From DASXUL01 sp036504855 (lineage in GTDB: Bacteria > Armatimonadota > DTGP01 > JAKQQT01): 64,000 bases of DNA. The notes beneath the pieces were generated by a model. That model worked only from the letters and a program-made list of their open reading frames with translations. It searched no databases and had not been told where the DNA came from. Position numbers and translations under genes: made by a program. Every line of letters starts with the position of its first letter. The first letter of the stretch is position 1. This document shows positions 8,637 through 16,649 of the stretch, piece by piece. The DNA lies in assembly GCA_036504855.1 (NCBI GenBank), contig DASXUL010000123.1:1-64000 (forward strand). The letters are read 5' to 3'.

Positions 8637-9038
8637 ATGGATAGCAGCGAGATTCTCAGCGTATCGGAAGTGGCCCTCTGGGTGGGCGACATAGACCGAG
8701 CGGTTGCGTTCTACCGCGACAGGCTGGGTTTTGCGGTTGAGAGCTTCAGCCCCGGGCAGAATGCATTCCTGCGGGCTGGCGACTTCCTGCTCGTGCTCTT
8801 TTCGCCTGCCGATCCGGGGACCGCGCTGGCCGAGGAATACCTGGCGCGAACCGGCGGACCCCGCGGCGACGTCTACCACATCGCCTTTCGGGTGGACCCA
8901 GATAGGCTGGACCCTATGGCGCATCGCCTTGGCGCCGACGGCGTCTCCGTGAAGGGGCCAGTGGAGTTCGCCTCGGGCCGCCGATCGTGGTTCCTCGATG
9001 ATCCCGACGGCCACTATATTGAACTGACGGACAGGTAG
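8637..9038 (+). CDS. VOC-superfamily protein (glyoxalase/bleomycin-resistance fold)
   Basis: A 133-residue single-unit VOC protein with two beta-alpha-beta-beta-beta modules. VSEVALWVGDIDRAVAFYRD is the classic first module, and FLDDPDGHYIEL the metal-binding end of the second. Y877-region H (VYHIAF) and the terminal Glu of HYIEL are typical metal ligands. Members include glyoxalase I, dioxygenases and resistance proteins, and the substrate cannot be predicted. A GGGAGGCG ribosome site precedes the ATG. It stands alone, divergent from the thioredoxin gene. Confidence 0.8.
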   Translation: MDSSEILSVSEVALWVGDIDRAVAFYRDRLGFAVESFSPGQNAFLRAGDFLLVLFSPADPGTALAEEYLARTGGPRGDVYHIAFRVDPDRLDPMAHRLGADGVSVKGPVEFASGRRSWFLDDPDGHYIELTDR

Positions 9039-9166
9039 CCGTCACCATCCAGCCATCTGCACCTGGCGCTCTTCCGCGGGTTCCTGCCGTTGGAGAGCCT
9101 CTCCTCGCCGTGATGCCTCCGGCCTGATACGGATGAACGGCGATTCCCCGGAAGGCGGGTTTGACG

Positions 9167-12100
9167 ATGCGATCCACTGTTTGGCTTGCGCTGGCCTTGT
9201 GCGCCCTCGGCTCTGCTCCGACTTGCCGCGCGGAGAAGATGGCGAGCGCCTTCTCATCTCCTCCGGCGTCGGCGCGGCCGTGGGTATACTGGTTCTGGCT
9301 CAACGGCAATACCACCAGAGAAGGGATCACCGCGGACCTGGAGGCGATGAAACGCGTCGGCATCGGCGGCGCGCTGATCATGGAGGTGGACCAGGGCGCG
9401 CCCCAGGGCCCCATCGGGTTCATGAGCCCATCCTGGATGGACCTGTTCCACCACGCCTCAGCCGAGGCGAAGCGCCTCGGCCTCGAGATCAACATGAACA
9501 ACGACGCCGGCTGGAACGGCAGCGGCGGACCGTGGATCAAGCCCGAGCAATCCATGCAGAAGGTCGTTTGGACTGATACCGACGTCCAGGGGCCGCGCCA
9601 TTACGCTGCCGCGCTGCCGCAGCCCGAGACCATCGCCGGCTACTACCGCGACACCGCCGTTCTGGCCTTCCCGAAGCCGGGACCCTACCGCATTCCGGGC
9701 ATCCTGGTGAAGGCGGCGTTCCAGGTCGGCTCTGTCAGCCCATCTGCTTCAGAGGACGTGGCGCGCGAAATGGTCATCGACCGCGCGCAAATCGTCGACG
9801 TCACCGCCAAAATGGACGCAAGCGGCCGCTTCGTGTGGGACGTCCCGCCCGGCGAATGGACGGTGGCGCGGTTCGGTCATACCAGCACCGGGGCGGTCAA
9901 CGCGCCGGCCCCGCTGAGCGGTCGCGGCCTTGAGTGCGACAAGCTGAGCGCGGAAGGCGCCGAGGCCAACTTCAACGCGATGATGGCACTGCTTGCTGCG
10001 CGCGAGCGCCCCCGCGCCGGCGGCGCCCTCGTTGCCACTCACGTCGATAGCTGGGAGAACGGATCACAGAACTGGACCGGCGCTATGCGCGAAGAGTTCA
10101 CGAAACGGCGCGGCTATGACCCGCTGCCGTTCCTCCCCGTGATCACCGGCCGCGTGGTGGGCAGCTCCGAGACCTCTGAACGGTTCCTGTGGGATCTGCG
10201 GCGCACCATTTCGGAGCTTGTTGTGGAGAAGTACGCCGGCACGATCCGGGACCTGGCGCACGCGAACGGCCTGCGGTTCACCACCGAAGCCTATGGGGGA
10301 CCGTGTGATGATATCCCGTACGGCGGGCAGGCGGATGAGCCCATGGGCGAGTTCTGGATGGGCGGAGGTTCGATGGAGACGTGCCGGGGAATGGCCTCGG
10401 CGGCGCATGTCTACGGCAAGCCAATCGTCGGCGCGGAGTCCTTTACGGCGGGAAGCGAAGAGCGATGGCTACAACACCCGGCGTCCATCAAGGCGCTTGG
10501 AGACCGAGCGTTCTGCGAAGGCATCAACCGCTTCGTGTTCCACCGCTACGCGATGCAGCCCTGGGTGGACAACCGCCGGCCCGGGATGACCATGGGCCCG
10601 TGGGGGCTCCACTACGAGCGCACGCAAACGTGGTGGGAGCAGTCCCGAGGGTGGCACACGTATCTCGCGCGCTGTCAGTACATGCTGCGCCAGGGCAGGT
10701 ACGCAGCCGACATCTGCTACCTCCAGGCGGAGGCTCCGCCGCAGGGGTTCAACGGTCACAAGCTACGCGGGTACGCATGGGATGAGTGCAGCGCTGAAGT
10801 GGTTCTCGACCGCATGTCGGTTAGGAACGGTCGAATCGCGCTGCCCGGCGGAATGACGTATCGCGTGCTGGCGTTGCCCTCCACGACAACGATGACTCCG
10901 GCCCTCCTGCGCAAGATCGCCGCCCTCGTGAAGGCCGGCGCAACCGTTACGGCGCCCGGTCCCCGTCCGATGCGGTCGCCCAGCCTGAGCGCGTTCCCGG
11001 GCTGCGACGACGAGGTGGCCCGCCTTGGCGCGGAGTTGTGGGGAGACGGCGCGGCTCAGAGCGCCATGGCACGCCGGGCTGGCAAGGGGCGCGTGCTGTG
11101 GGGATCAACGCCCGAGCAGGCGCTCGCCAATGCGGGGGTCGGCCCGGATTTCGCCGGCGGCGCGCTCCTCAACTGGATCCACCGCACCGACGGGGATACG
11201 GAAATCTACTTTGTGGCGAACCCCTCCCCGAACCGTTGGGCGAGCGTGTGTACGTTCCGCGTTACCGGCAAGACCCCGGAGTTGTGGTGGCCCGACACTG
11301 GGCGAATGGAACGCGCGCCCGTGTTCCGCGCGGCCAACGGGACCACCCGCGTGTACCTGTCGCTGGGCCCAAGCGGCTCTGTGTTCGTCCTGTTCCGCGC
11401 GAAGTCGAACAAGATCGCGCCCGTGGTGGCCGTTCGGCGCAACGGCGCGGCGCTCATCTCGCTCACCGATGTCGCGGAGCCGAAGATCGTGGTCCAGAAG
11501 GCCGTGTATGGCGTGCCCGGCGACGAGATCCGCACCCGCGACGTTCGTGTCCGGTTGCAGCGCATCATCGACGCCGGAGAGCGGACCTTTCAGGTAGCGC
11601 GCATGGCCGATGGCGACGACCCCGCGTACGGCATCGTGAAAACCCTGAGGGCGGAGTATACAGTCGGCGGGAAGCGCGCCGCGTTGTCCGGCACGGATCC
11701 CGAAACCGTCTCGCTGGAAGCGCCGGCGCCGCATTACCCGCCCGTTGAGTTGACCGGCGCGGGCGGCGGCGTCCGCCTCACCGTATGGAAGGCGGGCCGG
11801 TATGCGTTGTCGCAGTCGAGCGGCAAGGATCGCGTCGTTACCGTTTCCAGGGTTCCGCCGCCCTTGACAGTTGCTGGGCCGTGGGCAGTCCGGTTCCCGT
11901 CTGGAGCCGGCGCCCCCGCCCGGATAGCGCGAAAACGGCTGGCGTCGCTCTCGGAGGACGCGGACGAAGGCGTGCGGCACTTCTCCGGCACGGCGACCTG
12001 GACAGCATCGTTTCCGGCGCCGCCGTCGCTGTTCGGCAAGGGCCGGCGGGCGATGCTCGACCTCGGTGACGTGCAGGTGATCGCCGAGGCGGCGCTGAAC

Positions 12101-12430
12101 GGAAAGCGCCTCGGCATCCTCTGGAAGCCGCCGTATTGCGTCGATGTTACCTCAGCGTTGCGGCCCGGGAGGAACGAGTTGGTCGTGAAGGTGACCAACC
12201 TCTGGCCCAATCGCCTCATCGGCGATGAGGGGCTGCCGGAGGACAGCGATCGCAATCCCGATGGCACGTTGAAGGATTGGCCGAACTGGCTGCTGGATGT
12301 CCAACCCAGTCCCACCGGCCGTCTCACGTTCACCACATGGCGCCTGTGGCGGGCCGCCGATCCTCTGCCCAAATCCGGCCTGATCGGCCCGGTTACGATC
12401 AGGCCGGGTCAAACGGTGGACCTGAAGTAG
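9167..12430 (+). CDS. Secreted GH106-type alpha-L-rhamnosidase
   Basis: A protein of 1087 residues with a signal peptide (about 1-22, ending CRAEK). PWVYWFWLNGNTTREGI, GIGGALIMEVDQG and INMNNDAGWNGSGGPW are characteristic of the GH106 catalytic barrel, which removes alpha-L-rhamnose from pectin or exopolysaccharide. A jelly-roll-like C-terminus (about 960-1080; HFSGTATWTASF, NELVVKVTNLWPNRLIGD) is the sugar-binding domain commonly fused in this family. The ATG at 9167 follows GGAAGGCGGG by 8 bases; an in-frame TTG lies two codons earlier. The gene is solitary, with no transporter beside it. Confidence 0.88.
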   Translation: MRSTVWLALALCALGSAPTCRAEKMASAFSSPPASARPWVYWFWLNGNTTREGITADLEAMKRVGIGGALIMEVDQGAPQGPIGFMSPSWMDLFHHASAEAKRLGLEINMNNDAGWNGSGGPWIKPEQSMQKVVWTDTDVQGPRHYAAALPQPETIAGYYRDTAVLAFPKPGPYRIPGILVKAAFQVGSVSPSASEDVAREMVIDRAQIVDVTAKMDASGRFVWDVPPGEWTVARFGHTSTGAVNAPAPLSGRGLECDKLSAEGAEANFNAMMALLAARERPRAGGALVATHVDSWENGSQNWTGAMREEFTKRRGYDPLPFLPVITGRVVGSSETSERFLWDLRRTISELVVEKYAGTIRDLAHANGLRFTTEAYGGPCDDIPYGGQADEPMGEFWMGGGSMETCRGMASAAHVYGKPIVGAESFTAGSEERWLQHPASIKALGDRAFCEGINRFVFHRYAMQPWVDNRRPGMTMGPWGLHYERTQTWWEQSRGWHTYLARCQYMLRQGRYAADICYLQAEAPPQGFNGHKLRGYAWDECSAEVVLDRMSVRNGRIALPGGMTYRVLALPSTTTMTPALLRKIAALVKAGATVTAPGPRPMRSPSLSAFPGCDDEVARLGAELWGDGAAQSAMARRAGKGRVLWGSTPEQALANAGVGPDFAGGALLNWIHRTDGDTEIYFVANPSPNRWASVCTFRVTGKTPELWWPDTGRMERAPVFRAANGTTRVYLSLGPSGSVFVLFRAKSNKIAPVVAVRRNGAALISLTDVAEPKIVVQKAVYGVPGDEIRTRDVRVRLQRIIDAGERTFQVARMADGDDPAYGIVKTLRAEYTVGGKRAALSGTDPETVSLEAPAPHYPPVELTGAGGGVRLTVWKAGRYALSQSSGKDRVVTVSRVPPPLTVAGPWAVRFPSGAGAPARIARKRLASLSEDADEGVRHFSGTATWTASFPAPPSLFGKGRRAMLDLGDVQVIAEAALNGKRLGILWKPPYCVDVTSALRPGRNELVVKVTNLWPNRLIGDEGLPEDSDRNPDGTLKDWPNWLLDVQPSPTGRLTFTTWRLWRAADPLPKSGLIGPVTIRPGQTVDLK

Positions 12431-12440
12431 AATCAGCCCA

Positions 12441-13049
12441 TCACGTGGGCGGGGTATCGGCGCTGCCGTACCGATCAATGCTGATTACGATTGCCTCGGG
12501 TGACCGTCCCGGCGCGCTTACATACCGGCAGGCGAACGAGTGCACGTTCCCGGGCGCCCAATAGCCCGCTGATTCGGGTGGCCTGATCAGCCGGGCGTTG
12601 GGAGCACTGCCAGAAAGCAAGCGGATGGCGTTTGCGGCGGCGATGCTCCGGGCCTTTTCCCCTCCCAGAGGAAAGGCAAATGCCTTCGCCACCTGGAAGG
12701 AGGAGTATAGGAGAACGAGCCCGATCCAGATTGGCGCGAGTGCCGCGAGCCGCCGCTCCCAGGAGGGCTTCATGAGGCGAAACGCCACGAACGCGGTGAG
12801 AGCGAGGCATGTTAGCACGGCTACGTCCACCCAGCGGCCCAAGCCCTCGTAGGGCGCCCGCTCGTGGCTTGCCGCCGCGATGCCGAACGCCAGAAACGCC
12901 AGCGCAGCGCCTCCTGGGCCGAGGCGCTTGTGGATCACCGCCACGACGGTGACGGCCAACCACCACACCATCGCCCCCGCGACCGTTTGGAGCAGCCACA
13001 CCTGTTCGAAAAACGAGAACGGCTTCAACGTAAACAGGTCGGCATGCAT
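12441..13049 (-). CDS. Polytopic membrane protein of unknown function (202 aa)
   Basis: Four hydrophobic segments (about residues 20-40, 46-62, 75-92, 104-122) followed by a soluble tail of about 80 residues that probably lies outside the cytoplasm. The ribosome site AGGGGAGAG is well placed before the ATG. I know no family for it. It converges with the rhamnosidase gene, leaving only 10 bases between the stops. Confidence 0.6.
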   Translation of the reverse strand: MHADLFTLKPFSFFEQVWLLQTVAGAMVWWLAVTVVAVIHKRLGPGGAALAFLAFGIAAASHERAPYEGLGRWVDVAVLTCLALTAFVAFRLMKPSWERRLAALAPIWIGLVLLYSSFQVAKAFAFPLGGEKARSIAAANAIRLLSGSAPNARLIRPPESAGYWAPGNVHSFACRYVSAPGRSPEAIVISIDRYGSADTPPT

Positions 13050-13102
13050 GCGATGCTCTCCCCTAAGGCGTCGTGCAGAAACAACCTGTGCGAGTTCCCC
13101 TG

Positions 13103-13265
13103 TCGCCCCACGTCACGCTGAGCGAAGCGAAGGGTCTCGGCCTGACCGAACTACACAGACGGGCTTCCAGACACTCCGGCAAAGGTCGTACGGCATTGGC
13201 GGTCACGCATTTCGTGTTGAATGGCAAGGCCGAGACCCCTCGTTCCTCGGGGTGACGTGGGGCGA
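13103..13265. repeat. 163-bp element bounded by ~40-bp imperfect inverted repeats
   Basis: The left arm 13103-13143 (CCCCACGTCACGCTGAGCGA..., ending GGTCTCGGCCT) and the right arm 13227-13265 are reverse complements except for a short mismatch run and a 2-base indel. The CTGAGCGAAGCGAAGGGTCTC core resembles interspersed repeats found between genes in several unrelated environmental phyla (from memory). The middle encodes nothing convincing. The RNA would fold into one long hairpin, so it may be a non-autonomous mobile element or an RNA structure. Confidence 0.7.
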
Positions 13266-13327
13266 CGGCTGGGTTCACCTGCACAGGTTATTCCATTACG
13301 GCGCCTAACGGCTGTTAGGAGACCGCG

Positions 13328-15298
13328 TTACGCGTCGGGAAAGAGCCGGCGGAACCGCTCGTCGTCGAGAGAGCGGACGACCGGAGCGTTGGGCAATGAA
13401 CGACGGATGATCTCGCCGTAACGCATCGTCATGAGGCGCGGGTCCATGATGCACACCACGCCGGTGTCTTCGTGAGAACGGATGAGACGGCCGAACCCCT
13501 GCTTCAGCACGAGGATGGCGGCGGGCAGGCTGTAGTCGTTGAACCAGTCCTGGCCGGTGGCCTTCAGGCGCTCCGTGTTCGCTTGCACCACGGGGTCTTC
13601 CGGATGCGCAAACGGCAGGCGGTCGATGATGACGCACGAAAGCGTGTCTCCGGGGATGTCCACGCCCTCCCAAAACGAGGCCGTCGCCAACAGGATGGGG
13701 TTGCTCTCGGCCCGGAACCAGTTGAGCAGCTTCGGGCGCGGCCAGTCATCCTGGGTCTTGATGGGAAATGGCATGTGGTGTTCGCGCAACACTTCGGCCA
13801 CTTCCCGCATCGCCTTGTAAGACGTAAACAGGTACAGCGCGCGGCCCGACGTGCGCTCGATCAGCGGCACAGCCGCGCGAGCAATCGCCTCGTTGTACGT
13901 CGGGGCATTCGGCGACGGAAGGCCGGACGGGGCATAGAGCACGGCCTGCTGGCTGTAGTCGAAGGCCGGCGGCAGGATGACGTCCATGCTGGCATCCAGT
14001 CCCCAGCGGCGCTTGATAAAGTCCAGGCTGTCGTCCGTGCCCAGCGTGGCGGAGGTGAGGATGCTGATCTTGAAGGGCCAGAGGTGGTCCCGGAGATGGG
14101 AGGCCACATCCAGGGGGGCGGAGTTGATGGAGAACATGATTGCCGCGTCCGCCTTGCCAAGCGCCGTCCGCTGCCCCATCCCGGTGCACTGAAGCCAATG
14201 GACGTGGTTGGCGTTTGGCCCCGGTTCCTCGCTCATCACCTCCTCGAAGTGCATCCATCTGAGCATCAGGCCCTGAGTTTGCGCCACAAGAGCATCGCGC
14301 TGGAGGAGCGCCTTCTGTTTGGCGGACTCCGCGCTGTCATCCAGCAGGATATACTCGTCCACGGGCGCATCCTTGATAAAGTCGAGGATGTCCGAGAGGG
14401 CGGTTACGAACGCTTGGGCAATCTCCAAAAGGCGCGGGTCGCGGTAGAGGCGGCGCGTGCGGAACCCGAACTTCTCCGCCCACTGGAGGAAACGCTCATC
14501 CGCATCGCCAAGCGCCTGCTCCTCGGCCCAGGGAATGCCTTTGAGGCGCTTCACGATCTTGCGGAGCAGGTTGCGAGCGGCGAAGCGGCCCACGGAAACG
14601 GTGAAAGCGTTTGTGGCGGCGTCTTCAACCTTGTGCGCCTCATCGAAGACCACGATCTTGTGCTTTGGCAACACGGCGCCGCCGCTGGCCACGTCGGTCA
14701 TGTACATGGCGTGGTTGGCCACGATGATGTCCGCCTCTTCCAGCCCGCGACGCGCCTCCACGTAGGGACAACGGTGGTAATGATCGCAGCGAGGGCCGTG
14801 GCACTCTTCGCTGGCGCAGGTGAGCTCCTGTCGCCAGAGGGTGTTGTTTACGCGGAACGGCAAGGTGGCGACGTCGCCGTCCCACGCGCCGTCTCGCCAG
14901 ATCTCCATCACCTGGTCGAGCTGTTCGCGGTCCTCACCCACAGGCGGCAACAGCCGGTCTGCCTCTTCCAGGTGGAGCGGGCAGAGGTAGTTCTGGCGAC
15001 CCTTCGCCAGCACGTACTTGAACGGGCGGCCATACGTGCGCTCCAGGAACTTGAGGTCCTTGTCCATGAGCTGGCTCTGCAAGGCGATGGTTCCCGTTGA
15101 GATGACCGCGCGCGTGTCCTGGCCAAGCAGCGGCACCAGATAGGCCATCGTCTTTCCGCTGCCGGTTCCGGCTTCGATGACGGCGTTCATCCCCTCGGCG
15201 ATGGCCCGCTCCACCAGTTGCGCCATGCGCTCCTGCTGGGGCCGGGGCTCGTAGCGAGGGAGCTCCGCAAGTATCTGGTGCAGCTTGTCCGTCACCAT
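13328..15298 (-). CDS. dinG: DinG-family ATP-dependent DNA helicase
   Basis: A 656-residue superfamily 2 iron-sulfur helicase (XPD/DinG type, 5'-3'). Walker A is GTGSGKT at residues 44-50 and the DEAH box is in VFDEAHKVED near 220. Cysteines for the 4Fe-4S cluster lie between them (NYLCPLH, TCASEEC, CDHYHRCPY). The C-terminal motifs include LLATASFWEGVDIPG and QGFGRLIRS. No N-terminal exonuclease domain is present, unlike Firmicute DinG. The ATG at 15298 overlaps the rlmN stop (ATGGTGA), so it is translated from the rlmN transcript. It acts in repair or resolution of R-loops and replication blocks. Confidence 0.9.
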   Translation of the reverse strand: MVTDKLHQILAELPRYEPRPQQERMAQLVERAIAEGMNAVIEAGTGSGKTMAYLVPLLGQDTRAVISTGTIALQSQLMDKDLKFLERTYGRPFKYVLAKGRQNYLCPLHLEEADRLLPPVGEDREQLDQVMEIWRDGAWDGDVATLPFRVNNTLWRQELTCASEECHGPRCDHYHRCPYVEARRGLEEADIIVANHAMYMTDVASGGAVLPKHKIVVFDEAHKVEDAATNAFTVSVGRFAARNLLRKIVKRLKGIPWAEEQALGDADERFLQWAEKFGFRTRRLYRDPRLLEIAQAFVTALSDILDFIKDAPVDEYILLDDSAESAKQKALLQRDALVAQTQGLMLRWMHFEEVMSEEPGPNANHVHWLQCTGMGQRTALGKADAAIMFSINSAPLDVASHLRDHLWPFKISILTSATLGTDDSLDFIKRRWGLDASMDVILPPAFDYSQQAVLYAPSGLPSPNAPTYNEAIARAAVPLIERTSGRALYLFTSYKAMREVAEVLREHHMPFPIKTQDDWPRPKLLNWFRAESNPILLATASFWEGVDIPGDTLSCVIIDRLPFAHPEDPVVQANTERLKATGQDWFNDYSLPAAILVLKQGFGRLIRSHEDTGVVCIMDPRLMTMRYGEIIRRSLPNAPVVRSLDDERFRRLFPDA

Positions 15299-16404
15299 TC
15301 CGCGAAGGCCTCTTCCTTCACCGCAAGCTGTCCACACGCGGCGGCGATTCCCTGTCCGCGCTCCTGCCGTTGGGTAACGGCAATGCCGGCCGCCTCCAGG
15401 ACGCCTCGGAAGCCGCGGAGGGAACGCGGATCGGGCGCGAAATGCTCAACCCGGGAGAGGGCGGGGTTCCAGGGGATCAGGTTCACATGAGACGGCGTAC
15501 CGCGGAGCCGGCGCGCCAGGGCGAGAGCTTCCTCTTCGGTATCGTTGTCTCCACCCAACATCACGTACTCGAAGGTAACCCGGCGGCCCGTGCGGTTGAA
15601 GTAATAGCGGGCCGCATCCAGCACGGCGTCGAAACTGTGCTTTCGCGCTACCGGAACCAGGGCCTTGCGCGTATCATCCGTGCCGGCGTGCAAGCTGACC
15701 GCCAGGGTCAGTTGAAGGCGCTCGTCGGCAAGCCGTCGCATCTCATCGGGGATGCCCACGGTGCTGATCGTGATGCCTCGCATCCCGATGCCAACCTCTT
15801 CGTTCAGGAGGCGGACCGCCTTCAGCACGTTGTCCAGGTTCCAGAGCGGCTCGCCCATTCCCATGAACACAACGTGGTCCACCCGACGCCCCTCAACCGG
15901 TCCTGCCCAACGGGCGGCCGCCAGGACGTCCGCGGCCGCTAGCGCCTGCCCCACGATCTCGCCGGCTGTGAGGTTGCGCGTGAAGCCCATGGTGGCCGTG
16001 GCGCAAAAGCTGCACCCGGCCGCGCAACCCACCTGCGATGATACGCACACCGTGGCGCGGTCGGCGTACGGCAGAAGAACGGCCTCAACGGCCACGCCGT
16101 CTGCCAGGCGCAAGAGGAACTTCGTTGTGTGATCCGGCGCTTCCTGCGCGGCCGCCACCGCTGGCCGCCCCACGGAATACCGGTGGCCCAGCGACTCGCG
16201 CATGCCCTTCGGCAAGTCCGACATATCCTCGAACGCGGAAGCGCGCCGCTCGTAGAGCCATGCGGCAAGCTGGTTCCCGCGGTAGGCGGGCTGCCTCAGC
16301 CCCGCCGCCGCCTCACGCAATTCCTCGCGCGTGCGTCCAAGCAGCGCCGGCCGTATAATCTCCACTGGTTTCCCGTTCCTCTCCATAGTGCTGTAATCGC
16401 TCAT
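15292..16404 (-). CDS. rlmN: 23S rRNA (adenine2503-C2) / tRNA methyltransferase RlmN
   Basis: A 370-residue radical SAM methyltransferase. The cluster cysteines are C127, C131 and C134 (GCAAGCSFCATATMGFTR), and the methyl-carrying Cys near the C-terminus is in AAACGQL. GMGEPLWN and SVSLHAG-like strands complete the RlmN/Cfr pattern. The N-terminal accessory domain (AYRGNQLAAWLYER) binds RNA. The ATG at 16404 sits just downstream of a TATAAT; another in-frame ATG at 16386 would give a normal leader. It leads a two-gene operon with dinG. Confidence 0.92.
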   Translation of the reverse strand: MSDYSTMERNGKPVEIIRPALLGRTREELREAAAGLRQPAYRGNQLAAWLYERRASAFEDMSDLPKGMRESLGHRYSVGRPAVAAAQEAPDHTTKFLLRLADGVAVEAVLLPYADRATVCVSSQVGCAAGCSFCATATMGFTRNLTAGEIVGQALAAADVLAAARWAGPVEGRRVDHVVFMGMGEPLWNLDNVLKAVRLLNEEVGIGMRGITISTVGIPDEMRRLADERLQLTLAVSLHAGTDDTRKALVPVARKHSFDAVLDAARYYFNRTGRRVTFEYVMLGGDNDTEEEALALARRLRGTPSHVNLIPWNPALSRVEHFAPDPRSLRGFRGVLEAAGIAVTQRQERGQGIAAACGQLAVKEEAFAEW

Positions 16405-16416
16405 CTGTTCGGTCTC

Positions 16417-16422
16417 ATTATA
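16417..16422 (-). promoter_or_regulatory. -10 box TATAAT of rlmN-dinG
   Basis: A perfect TATAAT on the minus strand, 12 bases before the ATG at 16404. The predicted transcript would have a leader of only about six bases. No good -35 match is seen. Confidence 0.5.
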
Positions 16423-16479
16423 CCACGCCGGGCCCCAGAGGACCGGGCCGTATGAGGCGACTCCTCGCCACAGAGGATA

Positions 16480-16585
16480 GGGGCGGACACGGCAATCGGT
16501 TTCCGCACGCCTCGCTCTGTCCATCCACTGAACGGTAGACGGCCGGGCCTATCGGTAGGGACACGGCGCGCCGTGTCCGCCCCCT
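16480..16585. repeat. Dispersed 106-bp palindrome-ended repeat, copy 1
   Basis: It begins GGGGCGGACACGGC and ends with a near-palindromic GACACGGCGCGCCGTGTC followed by CGCCCCCT, so its ends are inverted repeats of each other. A second copy of equal length lies at 43549-43654 and agrees at roughly four of five positions by eye, including the core CCATCCACTGAACGGT. It sits between rlmN and the GH50-like gene, upstream of one and downstream of the other. No coding capacity. Confidence 0.75.
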
Positions 16586-16649
16586 ACCCTTTGTGGAGAA
16601 GCGCTACGCACATCGTCGGCGGGCTCCCAGCTACACGCGAACACAGCAC

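Noticed and set aside
8433..9014. Long N-terminal extension of the thioredoxin gene in the same frame
   Set aside because: The signal peptide and GGAGGG site define the start at 8432; the upstream frame overlaps the VOC gene on the other strand.
13472..15100. A 542-codon plus-strand frame opposite dinG
   Set aside because: Antisense shadow; the His/Arg-rich composition is typical of such frames, and DinG is unmistakable.
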